Source of the DNA: SB21 sp964415295
GTDB taxonomy: Bacteria; CLD3; SB21
DNA length: 64,000 bases
Assembly: GCA_964415295.1 (NCBI GenBank)
Contig: CAYPYN010000006.1
Location: 186,001-250,000, forward strand
Reading direction: 5' to 3'
Of the stretch, positions 18,163 through 26,471 are shown piece by piece. The position numbers and the translations under genes were made by a program. Numbering within the stretch: position 1 is the first letter of the stretch; every line of letters starts with the position of its first letter. The notes under the pieces were generated by a model, which was not told where the DNA came from, did no database searches, and saw nothing but the letters and a program-made list of their open reading frames with translations.

Positions 18163-19311
18163 ATGCCGAAATCTTGTTCGACCATGGACCACGTTATTCA
18201 GGCGATTTCGATAAAGTACAATAATCGCGTGTATGAAATGAAGCAGAACGGGATCGATGTTACCGTTTTGTCTTTGGGTGAGGCATTCTTTGATATCCCC
18301 TTATTCTCTTTTGACGATCTGCCTTTCCCGGATCTTTATCATTATTCTCACTCTCGCGGGCTCATCGGACTAAGAAAGAAGTTATCCAGTTATTTCGGGA
18401 AAGAATACGATTTTCATTTTGATCCCAATACAAATATTATCGTTACGGCCGGTTCAAAGGTGGCTATCCATATGGGATTGATGTCAATTATTAATCCCGG
18501 CGATGAAGTCATCATTCAAGAACCGTACTGGGTGAGTTATACGGAGCAGGTCAAACTATGCCACGGTATTCCCGTGACAGTAAGTCATGATTGTCCGATC
18601 GAAAAGATTGAAGAATTTGTGACTCCAAGAACCCGTTGTATCGTCTTAAATAATCCACAGAATCCAACGGGCAAAGTGTACAGCCGAAAGGACTTAGAGT
18701 GCCTTTATAGCATGGCAGTCAAACATGACCTGTATATTCTGGCCGATGAAGCCTACAGCGATTTTGCGCCGGCCCACGACAAATTTCATTCCATCGGATG
18801 TTTTGATCCATCGTTGAGAAATACTATTGTTTGTAATTCGATTTCCAAGAACTACGGGATTTCAGGTTGGCGCATGGGATACATAATATCTAATCAAGAA
18901 AAGATAGACCAGATTCTGAAGATCAATCAACACCTCGTTACGTGTCCGGCGACCATTCTTGAAATGTACATCGAAAAGCATTTCGATGAAATCATCACGA
19001 TAACGAAACCCCAGATATCGGAGTTGTTGGAGAAAAGGCTTAAGGTGATTTCTCTGTTGGATCGTTATGAGATCAAATATCTGCCCGGATCCGCCGCATT
19101 TTATCTTTTTGCGTCTATTCAACCGTCTCATTTGACTTCCATTCCATTTGCTGACCGATTGCTTGATGAGTTTCACGTCTGCGTGGTACCCGGCATTGGA
19201 TACGGCCATTCATGCGACGGATTCGTTCGAATGAGTTTTGGAACCGAATCCTTTGAAAGAATTGAAAAAGGTATTGCCGCGATGAGGACTCTAATAGACC
19301 AGACCAAGTAA
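18163..19311 (+). CDS. Class I/II (aspartate-type) aminotransferase
   Basis: Fold-type I PLP enzyme of 382 residues from the aspartate/aromatic aminotransferase branch, not the DegT branch used for sugars. Visible are YSHSRGLIGLRKKLSSYFG, NNPQNPTG (163-170), LADEAYSDF, the Schiff-base lysine K229 in SISKNYG, and SGWRMGY with the carboxylate-binding arginine. The last implies an amino-acid-type alpha-carboxylate substrate. Shine-Dalgarno GGAG lies 5 bp before the ATG. An amino-acid aminotransferase next to an ATP-grasp ligase in a glycan locus suggests that an amino acid or keto acid is made and attached to a sugar; this is inference. Confidence 0.85.
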   Translation: MPKSCSTMDHVIQAISIKYNNRVYEMKQNGIDVTVLSLGEAFFDIPLFSFDDLPFPDLYHYSHSRGLIGLRKKLSSYFGKEYDFHFDPNTNIIVTAGSKVAIHMGLMSIINPGDEVIIQEPYWVSYTEQVKLCHGIPVTVSHDCPIEKIEEFVTPRTRCIVLNNPQNPTGKVYSRKDLECLYSMAVKHDLYILADEAYSDFAPAHDKFHSIGCFDPSLRNTIVCNSISKNYGISGWRMGYIISNQEKIDQILKINQHLVTCPATILEMYIEKHFDEIITITKPQISELLEKRLKVISLLDRYEIKYLPGSAAFYLFASIQPSHLTSIPFADRLLDEFHVCVVPGIGYGHSCDGFVRMSFGTESFERIEKGIAAMRTLIDQTK

Positions 19312-20510
19312 TGAAGAAACGGCTCATGATATTGGGTGCCAGTAGGGCAAATGTTCTGGCTCTGGAAGAATTTGCCAAACTGCGAGATACCGAATGTATC
19401 GTTCTCGACGGAAGTCCTGATTCCGCAGCTAAATCCATGTTTAGTGATTTCCAAGTGACGGACATAACCGATCCCCGCGCCGTTCTTTCCGTTGCCGAAC
19501 ACTACAGGATAGACGGCATTTATTCCATGAATGATCATGCTCTGCGTTCAGCCTCTGTTGTTTCCACCCACTTACGTTTGCGCGGATTAAGTCCTGCCGC
19601 CGCTCATGCAGCACTGGATAAGGGAACGATGCGGGAGGTATGGCGTTCGGCCGGGATACGCCAACCGGAGTTTAAGATCATATTCAGTATGGCAGAGATA
19701 GAGCCATTCGGTGCTGCGGTGGGTTATCCGATTGTCATCAAACCCGTCGACTGCGGCGGCGGCGGCCGGGGAGTTTACGTTATGAATAGTGAGCAAGAAA
19801 TAGAAGCCGGATACCGTTATGCGTCGCAATTTCTTAAGAGAAATAACAGAATGATTGTTGAAAAATTCATTGACGGAATCGAATCTTCAATTGAATACTT
19901 TTCCTATGCCGGCCGGTCCTGCATGATTGCCTACAGTGATAAGTACAAGCCGCCTTTGAATTCCAGAGTTGCCACAAAAATATGTTATCCGGGTCATTTT
20001 GCGGAGTCGATAATTGCCAAAATGGAAGCGGTCTGCAGGGACGCCACACAAGCATTGGGTATAGGGGAAGGAGTTGCGCACATTGAGTGCATCGTCGATC
20101 CGTCCGGAGAGGTTTTTATGGTGGAGCTCGGTGCCCGTGTCGGAGGCGGTCACACCTTCCATCCGATTGCTTCGCATGTCGGAGGGCTGAATTATCCAAA
20201 GCTTATCGCGGATTATTACTGCGGCCGTGATGTTTCTGTGCCACTGATTGATGCGTACAAAGGTGCGGCCTATTTTTTTACCTATTCGGAGAGAGCTGGT
20301 ACTTTGAGAGAGGTGCAGAACCTGCATAAAGCGATGTCGGTAGAAAATATCGCATTGGTTGAACTCTGGAAAAAACCGGGGGATTCGGTCGATACTCTGG
20401 TCGACAGTATGGCGAGAACGGGCTGCATCGTTGCATTGGGTCCGGATAGGGACAAGGCCGTTTATGCGGCAGAGCGGTCCCTTGGGGATCTGAAATTCAT
20501 ATTGGAATGA
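19311..20510 (+). CDS. ATP-grasp ligase (carbamoyl-phosphate-synthase/biotin-carboxylase-like)
   Basis: A 399-residue ATP-grasp enzyme. A pre-ATP-grasp Rossmann-like domain (about 1-100) starts with MILGASRANVL. The ATP-binding lysine is in IVIKP (141-145), the glycine-rich loop GGGGRGV is at 149-155, VEKFI at 183-187, and the Mg-binding VELGARVGGG at 271-280. Such enzymes couple a carboxylate to an amine or thiol via an acyl phosphate. It starts one base into the aminotransferase stop, so the pair is co-translated. A carboxylate-amine ligase decorating a sugar with an amino acid is the leading idea, but no substrate-specific motif is recognised. Confidence 0.82.
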   Translation: MKKRLMILGASRANVLALEEFAKLRDTECIVLDGSPDSAAKSMFSDFQVTDITDPRAVLSVAEHYRIDGIYSMNDHALRSASVVSTHLRLRGLSPAAAHAALDKGTMREVWRSAGIRQPEFKIIFSMAEIEPFGAAVGYPIVIKPVDCGGGGRGVYVMNSEQEIEAGYRYASQFLKRNNRMIVEKFIDGIESSIEYFSYAGRSCMIAYSDKYKPPLNSRVATKICYPGHFAESIIAKMEAVCRDATQALGIGEGVAHIECIVDPSGEVFMVELGARVGGGHTFHPIASHVGGLNYPKLIADYYCGRDVSVPLIDAYKGAAYFFTYSERAGTLREVQNLHKAMSVENIALVELWKKPGDSVDTLVDSMARTGCIVALGPDRDKAVYAAERSLGDLKFILE

Positions 20511-20527
20511 ACGCAAATTCGAAATCT

Positions 20528-20543
20528 AAGAGGTTCTATTTTG
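20528..20543 (+). promoter_or_regulatory. Shine-Dalgarno deciding the TTG start of wbpG
   Basis: AAGAGG at 20528-20533 lies 7 bases before a TTG at 20541. The next in-frame ATG, at 20556, has no such site in front of it. Confidence 0.55.
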
Positions 20544-21707
20544 ACAAAACAGTTTATGCGTAACAAGAACGTAAAGATATGTACTCGATGCATCTATGAC
20601 GAGAACACTCCGCAGATCCAATTTGATGATCAAGGGGTGTGTAACTACTGCAAAATGTTCGATCAACTAGTTGAGCAGTATGGGACCGGAAGGGAAAAAG
20701 GCGAAGAAGAGATCCGACGCATCGTAGAGCGAATCAAGACCGACGGGAGAGGCAAGCCTTATGATTGTGTGATCGGTGTCAGCGGCGGTACTGATTCATC
20801 ATATCTAGTATATTGGGCCGTAAAGAACGGTTTGAGACCATTGGCCGTTCATTACGACAATACGTGGAACACTTCGATCGCTACGGAAAACATTAGAAAA
20901 ATTCTGGCCAAGTTGAAAATTGACCTGTATACTTATGTGGTTGATAATAAGGAAATGGACGACATTTACCGGGCTTTTTTCTTTGCCGATGTGTCTGAGA
21001 TAGACGCGGCCACCGATATTGCGCTTGCGGAGATCACTTATCGTGCGGCTGATAAGCACGGCGTGAAGTATGTTTTGGAAGGGCATTCATTTATGGCCGA
21101 AGGTATAACGCCTATTGGCAGGACCTATTTTGACGGTAAGTACATTTCATCAATCCATAAAATGTACGGAAAACTGCGAATGCGGACATTTCCGAATATG
21201 CCTTTTTGGACATTTATCAAATGGGCCGCCGTCAAACGTATCAAAAAGATCAGACCGCTTTGGTATATTGCGTACAGTAAGGAGGAAGCAAGAAAATTAC
21301 TGGAGCATGAGTTCGGCTGGCAATATTACGGCGGTCACCACCTGGAAAACCGTATGACGGCATTTGCGCACAGCTATCTCCTTCCGCGAAAATTCAATCT
21401 TGATTACAGAAATAACAGTCTCTCCGCTTCTGTTAGAAACGGCAAATTGACAAGGGACGAAGCCATAAAACTATACTATGATACGGAGCCTTATCTGGAG
21501 CCTGATCTATTGAATTATTTCATTAAGCGGCTCGAATTCACCACCACTGAGTTTGAAGCCGTAATGGCAAGACCGCCGAAAAATTGGACTTCCTATCCAA
21601 CTTATAAGAAGAGATTTGAAAAACTGCGCCCCTTTTTCTTTCTATTAGCCAAGGCGCACTTGGTGCCCATGAGTTTTTACATGAAGTATTGTTTCCCGGT
21701 CAGGTAG
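20541..21707 (+). CDS. wbpG: N-acetyl sugar amidotransferase (WbpG type)
   Basis: WbpG/PseA-family enzyme of 388 residues. In Pseudomonas aeruginosa O5 it converts a sugar N-acetyl group to an acetamidino group using ammonia delivered by HisH2/HisF2. A four-cysteine metal site (C14, C17, C34, C37) precedes the PP-loop SGGTDSS at 81-87, which binds ATP. EGHSFMAEG and GWQYYGGHHLENRMTAF are strongly conserved family segments. The TTG at 20541 is chosen because AAGAGG stands 7 bases upstream; otherwise the ATG at 20556. hisH and hisF homologues follow directly, which fixes the functional assignment better than homology alone. Confidence 0.9.
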   Translation: MTKQFMRNKNVKICTRCIYDENTPQIQFDDQGVCNYCKMFDQLVEQYGTGREKGEEEIRRIVERIKTDGRGKPYDCVIGVSGGTDSSYLVYWAVKNGLRPLAVHYDNTWNTSIATENIRKILAKLKIDLYTYVVDNKEMDDIYRAFFFADVSEIDAATDIALAEITYRAADKHGVKYVLEGHSFMAEGITPIGRTYFDGKYISSIHKMYGKLRMRTFPNMPFWTFIKWAAVKRIKKIRPLWYIAYSKEEARKLLEHEFGWQYYGGHHLENRMTAFAHSYLLPRKFNLDYRNNSLSASVRNGKLTRDEAIKLYYDTEPYLEPDLLNYFIKRLEFTTTEFEAVMARPPKNWTSYPTYKKRFEKLRPFFFLLAKAHLVPMSFYMKYCFPVR

Positions 21708-21710
21708 AAG

Positions 21711-22331
21711 ATGAAAAAAGCGATCACGATTATCGACTACGGCATGGGCAACCTGGGTTCTATCATAAACATGTTTAAGAAACTGAGGATCGATGCCAGG
21801 GTTAGCTCTGAAAAGTCAGAAATCATGGATTCTGACAAACTGCTTCTTCCCGGCGTTGGTGCCTTTGATGCGGCTATGAAGCGAATCCATGAACAAGGTC
21901 TGAAAGATATATTAGATAGGAAGATTTTAGACGAGAAAGTTCCGATACTTGGCATTTGCCTTGGCATGCAATTACTAACAGAGTCTAGCGAGGAAGGCGT
22001 CTGTAACGGACTCGGATGGATTCCCGGAAGAACGCTGCGGTTTTCTTTTTCTGAAGGTTCATCGCTGAAAGTTCCGCACATGGGATGGAATTATGTTGCG
22101 TTAGTCAATCCAAGCCCTCTCGTAAGTCAACTGCCGGATGCGCCTCGTTTCTATTTTGTTCATTCCTACTACGTAAAAGTCAAAGATCCCAACCATTCGG
22201 TTATGAAAACGCATTATGGGCTTGATTTTGATTCCGTTATCCAAAAAGACAACATTTTCGGGGCACAGTTCCATCCCGAAAAGAGTCATAAATTCGGCAT
22301 GAAGATACTCGAAAACTTCGCCTCCATCTAA
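21711..22331 (+). CDS. hisH: HisH-type glutamine amidotransferase subunit
   Basis: Class I glutaminase of 206 residues related to imidazole-glycerol-phosphate synthase HisH. It would hydrolyse glutamine and pass ammonia through its HisF partner. The nucleophile is C83 in GICLGMQLL, and the triad is completed by H188 and E190 in FHPEKS; PGVGAFD is also present. It begins three bases after wbpG and no histidine-pathway gene other than hisF is nearby. It is therefore the HisH2 type serving WbpG rather than histidine synthesis. Confidence 0.9.
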   Translation: MKKAITIIDYGMGNLGSIINMFKKLRIDARVSSEKSEIMDSDKLLLPGVGAFDAAMKRIHEQGLKDILDRKILDEKVPILGICLGMQLLTESSEEGVCNGLGWIPGRTLRFSFSEGSSLKVPHMGWNYVALVNPSPLVSQLPDAPRFYFVHSYYVKVKDPNHSVMKTHYGLDFDSVIQKDNIFGAQFHPEKSHKFGMKILENFASI

Positions 22332-22339
22332 TTATCTTT

Positions 22340-23104
22340 ATGATCAGAACGCGCATCATTCCATGTTTACAGCTCATCGGTGAAAGTCTTGTCAAAACAG
22401 TCAAATTCGGTCAACACGGATACATCGGAGATCCCATTAACACGGTTCGTATATTCAATGAATTGGAAGTGGATGAACTTTGTTTTCTGGACATTCGTGC
22501 TGCTATTGAAAATCGTGAACCCAATCTTTCGATACTTCGTCAGATCGCTGATGAGTGTTTCATGCCCTTGTCCTACGGGGGCGGAGTCAGAGACTTTAAC
22601 ACGGCAAAAAACATACTTTCAATAGGTTTTGAGAAGATCGTCCTGAATTCCATTACTCATTCGTATTCTCAATTAGTAAAGGAATTGTCCGAGCATTTCG
22701 GCTCGCAAGCGGTCATCGCTTCCATCGACATCAAAAGAGGCCTCTTGGGCAGGTATTCTGTCTATACTCAAGACGGTAGAATAAAAACGGACAAGGATCC
22801 TGTTGAATGGGCGCAAACGCTCGAAAGGTTGGGAGCTGGAGAAATACTGCTGACGTCCATGGACCGTGAAGGTACTTGGACCGGATACGATATCGAGATA
22901 ACGCGAAAGATCAGCGATGCGGTTTCCATTCCTGTTATTGCCAACGGCGGAGCCGGCTGTGTTGAAGATATAGTTAAAGTGGTAAAGGAAGGCCATGCCG
23001 CGGCCGCATCCGTGGGGAGTATGGTGGTTTACCAAAAGAAAGATATGGGTGTGCTTGTCAACTTTCCCGATAAGCAAAAATTGGATGGGTTGCTTGGACA
23101 GTAA
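22340..23104 (+). CDS. hisF: HisF-type subunit lacking one cyclase aspartate
   Basis: A 254-residue (beta-alpha)8 barrel of the HisF family. It opens RIIPCLQLIGESLVKTVKF, where catalytic HisF has Asp at position 11 (IIPCLDV); here residue 11 is Gln. The second catalytic Asp is retained in ASIDIKRG. PISYGGG appears as PLSYGGGVRD, and the two phosphate-binding glycine loops ANGGAG and AASVGSM are present. This pattern fits HisF2 proteins that act as an ammonia channel for WbpG and no longer close the imidazole ring. The 70-bp gap after it precedes wzx. Confidence 0.88.
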   Translation: MIRTRIIPCLQLIGESLVKTVKFGQHGYIGDPINTVRIFNELEVDELCFLDIRAAIENREPNLSILRQIADECFMPLSYGGGVRDFNTAKNILSIGFEKIVLNSITHSYSQLVKELSEHFGSQAVIASIDIKRGLLGRYSVYTQDGRIKTDKDPVEWAQTLERLGAGEILLTSMDREGTWTGYDIEITRKISDAVSIPVIANGGAGCVEDIVKVVKEGHAAAASVGSMVVYQKKDMGVLVNFPDKQKLDGLLGQ

Positions 23105-23174
23105 CCTTCGTTCCTCAATTGAAAAAGTGCCGGCGCTCGTGACCACAGTTCGTGTCGCATCATAGGTAACAGAA

Positions 23175-24656
23175 TTGAACAATCGAAGTGTTTACTCAAG
23201 AATAAAGACGCTTATCTCAGCGTTCGTAATTTACGGATTAGCGTCGGCGTTGACACGTTTCTTCGGATTTGTGTTGACACCGTTCTATACCAGGGTACTA
23301 ACGCCTGAAGATTATGGAGCCATTGATCTCATCACGGTCACGACGTATTTCATTTCAATATTTTGTGCCACTGAGATCTGGGCGGGCGTTGCCCGTGAAT
23401 ACAAGGAGGCTGAAAGACAGCCTGAATACCTGAATGAAATCATTTCTTCCGGGCTGTACTATATTCTGATTCTAAGCGGCATTTTTGTGACGGTCGCCGT
23501 TGTCCTTATGGATTCCGTCATAGCTTTCATCGGACTTGACTTGAAATACCGATCTTCGTTCTATCTGGCTGTTCTGACACTGCCCTTTTCAGTTGTTTTC
23601 AGTTACTTCAATGTGTTACTGCGTTTCAAAAACCGTCCCTGGCAGTTTTTTCTTGGTATTGTAGCACAACTGTTGCTCAACTCCATTGTTTCGATCTGTC
23701 TTATTGTTGTGTTCAAGCTGGGCGCCTTAGGTTATTTTTTGGGACAATTGGTTGGCTTTGCATCCGGACTTGCGGTGTTTGTTGTATTGTTGAAAGAACA
23801 TATTGTTTTTGCGATCCGATCAGAGGTCCTGAAGTCGTTATTACGGTTTTCTATTCCGATCGTACCGGCCGTTGTGGCCGTATGGCTCAATTCATATGTG
23901 AACCGTTTTGTCATGATCAACTATCTTACTCTGGAACACATAGGCGTTTATGCCGTTGCTCTGAAGCTGTCTTCTATTTTTATGTTCATTGAATATGCGT
24001 TCAGACTCGCTTGGACCCCCTTTTTCTATGAATTGATTTCTGAACAGGATTATCTGGAAAGAATAAAAGATATCTTCAGGGTGATCTTAAAAATGCTGTT
24101 CGTCTTATTCCTTATGGTCGCCCTTTTCTCTAAAGAACTCATTGCAGTACTGGCTCCACCCGAATATCATGAAGGCGGCCGGTTTGCCGCATTGCTGTGT
24201 ATTCCCGCCGTATTGATGATACTTAACCTGATATTAGGTGCCGGACCGCTGATTGCCAAGAAAACGCACTACGAACCGATATGTCAGATTTCGGGATTAG
24301 CGTTCAATGTCCTAACATTGTTTCTGACAGTGCCACGCTGGGGTCTTTTCGGGGCCGCAGCGAGCTATATCGGCGGTTCACTCATTACCTCTTTCATGTA
24401 TTATTATTTTTCCCGACGGTTGATCGGATTGAAGGTTTCTGGATGGACCACCGGACTGATCCTGAGTATTCTGTTATTCGTTGGCTGGGCTGGCGGTCAT
24501 TGGGAAATTGAATTATGGTTAAAAATTACGTTTCTTATACTGGTTTTATTACCGATTTCATTCTTTATCCTGTTCCACGACAGAGAATTTCGAATGCTGA
24601 CCATCAGGGTCATAGATAATTACAGGCGAAATCCTAAGACTAATTACAATCTTTGA
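23175..24656 (+). CDS. wzx: Wzx-type oligosaccharide flippase
   Basis: Polytopic inner-membrane protein of 493 residues with about 12-14 predicted helices, in the MATE/Wzx (polysaccharide_synt) superfamily. It moves undecaprenyl-linked repeat units across the membrane. The N-terminus YGLASALTRFFGFVLTPFYTRVLTPEDYG (only partly diagnostic) is the classic family opening, a first helix followed by the LTP.DYG loop. The start is a TTG at 23175 with AGG 9 bases upstream; no nearby ATG is in frame. It identifies the cluster as Wzx/Wzy-dependent together with the genes at 7798, 32887 and 38156. Confidence 0.88.
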   Translation: MNNRSVYSRIKTLISAFVIYGLASALTRFFGFVLTPFYTRVLTPEDYGAIDLITVTTYFISIFCATEIWAGVAREYKEAERQPEYLNEIISSGLYYILILSGIFVTVAVVLMDSVIAFIGLDLKYRSSFYLAVLTLPFSVVFSYFNVLLRFKNRPWQFFLGIVAQLLLNSIVSICLIVVFKLGALGYFLGQLVGFASGLAVFVVLLKEHIVFAIRSEVLKSLLRFSIPIVPAVVAVWLNSYVNRFVMINYLTLEHIGVYAVALKLSSIFMFIEYAFRLAWTPFFYELISEQDYLERIKDIFRVILKMLFVLFLMVALFSKELIAVLAPPEYHEGGRFAALLCIPAVLMILNLILGAGPLIAKKTHYEPICQISGLAFNVLTLFLTVPRWGLFGAAASYIGGSLITSFMYYYFSRRLIGLKVSGWTTGLILSILLFVGWAGGHWEIELWLKITFLILVLLPISFFILFHDREFRMLTIRVIDNYRRNPKTNYNL

Positions 24657-24686
24657 TTACAAAGAAAGAACCTATCAAACAAGCCT

Positions 24687-26429
24687 ATGTGCGGAATCTT
24701 TGGTGTTGCTCCATTTCGATCCGATCATTTGGAAAAAGCCAGACAATCGCTTGATCGTCTCTCCCATAGAGGACCTGATCAAACGGGAGAGTGGTATGAC
24801 AGACAGGCCTATCTTGGCCATCGAAGGCTTTCGATCCTTGACTTGTCTGAAGCGGGGCGGCAACCTATGGTCAGTCCGGATCAGTCGTTAGTTCTGACAG
24901 CCAACGGCGAAATATACAATTACCTGATACTCAAACAACAGCTGATGGGTCGATACGAATTCCGAAGCCGATCGGATTGCGAGGTTCTGCTGCATGGATA
25001 TGCCGAGTGGGGTGTTGAAGGGTTGCTGGACCGAATAGATGGTATGTTCGCGTTCACGATTTTGGACAAAAAGAAAAACGTCCTTTATTTGGTTCGTGAT
25101 AGGGTCGGTATTAAACCATTGTATTACTATTACAACAATGGGCGGCTTGTTTGGTCATCGGAGCTGAGGTCTATACAAACCTATTTTGGTTCAGAAGCAT
25201 TGAATCTGGATACTTCGGCTGTATGTGATTTCTATACCTATAACTATATTCCAAGCCCCAAGACGGTTTACACGAACGTTTTCAAGCTTAAACCGGCGCA
25301 TTATCTTACATTTGATCTGAACCACACCGATTCTGTTTCCGTTCACAAATACTGGCAGATACCTGAGCAGGAAATGGCGGTATCTTTCAGCGAGGCCAAA
25401 GAGCATCTCAAAATGCTCATTGCGAAATCGGTACGTGAACAAATGATGAGCGATGTTCCGCTTGGTTTTTTTCTGAGCGGTGGCTTGGATTCATCCACCG
25501 TGGTGGCATCAGCCGGTGGCCTGTCGGACAAGTTGACGGCCTATGCCATAGGATTTGATGAGTCCCATAATGATGAAACAGGGTACGCTCAGATTGTAGC
25601 CGATAGGTTCGGGGTCAAGCTTCAAAAGAAGATTCTTTCCTTCGAGGACGCTGAAAAGCTCCTTCCGAAAGTTATGGCTTTCTATGATGAACCGTTTGCC
25701 GATCTCTCGGCCATTCCAACCCACTGTGTGTCTGCCTTTGCCAGAAATTATGTAACGGTGGCTCTGACCGGCGATGGCGGTGATGAGATATTTGGAGGAT
25801 ACAGTTGGTACCGCTATGCCGATCACGAACCGCTTTTATCATCCGTTTCCATTAAGAAATTACTATCTGTTTTGCGTGCGCGTTCCCGGTACAGCGTCGC
25901 CGGCCGATTGGCCAATAGAATCCAATCGCAATTTACTTTAAGGAAGTTCGAAAAACTGGTCCGATGCCAGGAAGCTTATATTGATGTTGAAAAAGCCGGT
26001 ATCAAGTCCATTCTCGGCCTCCCCGAAGACTACGAAGATTACTGGTATTATAAAGAAAATTTTGATTCAGGACTTTCTCCAAGAAAAGCACTGCAACGTA
26101 TGGATTTCCTGACATATCTGCCTGATGATATCTTGACCAAGGTGGATCGCGCCTCCATGGCTGTGGCATTAGAAGCCCGTGTGCCGCTCTTGTCACGGGA
26201 AATCATTGAATTTGCATTTTCCCTTCCGGAATCGGTAATTTACCATGAGGGACAACTCAAGAGCCTTATGAAATCCATTCTTTCGGATCTGCTGCCAAAG
26301 GACTTTGTGCACAGGCCTAAGAAAGGATTCAGTATTCCGCTCAGACAATGGTCGCGCAAAGGACTATTTGACCAGAAAACTTATCAAGAGTATATTCTTA
26401 ACAGCTTTCTCAGTAAACACAAAATATGA
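24687..26429 (+). CDS. asnB: Asparagine synthase-like amidotransferase (second copy)
   Basis: Glutamine-dependent amidotransferase plus synthetase, 580 residues. Cys2 lies in MCGIFGVAP, and HRGPDQTG, ANGEIYNYL (the intact NGE motif, unlike the copy at 14864), the PPi loop FFLSGGLDSS (261-270) and LTGDGGDEIFGGYSWYR are present. The two copies are clearly different proteins, not a recent duplication. An enzyme of this type in a glycan locus most likely amidates a hexuronic acid, though ordinary asparagine synthesis is not excluded. It sits 30 bp after wzx and 42 bp before a GT4 gene. Confidence 0.88.
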   Translation: MCGIFGVAPFRSDHLEKARQSLDRLSHRGPDQTGEWYDRQAYLGHRRLSILDLSEAGRQPMVSPDQSLVLTANGEIYNYLILKQQLMGRYEFRSRSDCEVLLHGYAEWGVEGLLDRIDGMFAFTILDKKKNVLYLVRDRVGIKPLYYYYNNGRLVWSSELRSIQTYFGSEALNLDTSAVCDFYTYNYIPSPKTVYTNVFKLKPAHYLTFDLNHTDSVSVHKYWQIPEQEMAVSFSEAKEHLKMLIAKSVREQMMSDVPLGFFLSGGLDSSTVVASAGGLSDKLTAYAIGFDESHNDETGYAQIVADRFGVKLQKKILSFEDAEKLLPKVMAFYDEPFADLSAIPTHCVSAFARNYVTVALTGDGGDEIFGGYSWYRYADHEPLLSSVSIKKLLSVLRARSRYSVAGRLANRIQSQFTLRKFEKLVRCQEAYIDVEKAGIKSILGLPEDYEDYWYYKENFDSGLSPRKALQRMDFLTYLPDDILTKVDRASMAVALEARVPLLSREIIEFAFSLPESVIYHEGQLKSLMKSILSDLLPKDFVHRPKKGFSIPLRQWSRKGLFDQKTYQEYILNSFLSKHKI

Positions 26430-26471
26430 ACAGTACCGTGCAGTGATGTGTATAGCAGGGACGTATGATCG

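Noticed and set aside
21711..23104. hisH and hisF as part of a histidine operon
   Set aside because: No other his biosynthesis gene is adjacent, wbpG precedes them directly, and the HisF homologue lacks Asp11. The amidine-forming role fits better.
12718..23104. Legionaminic or pseudaminic acid pathway
   Set aside because: A WbpG/PseA-like enzyme and a PseC-like DegT protein are present, but no NeuB-type synthase, CMP-sugar synthetase or PseG/LegG-type gene was seen. The wlbABC set explains wbpG more simply.
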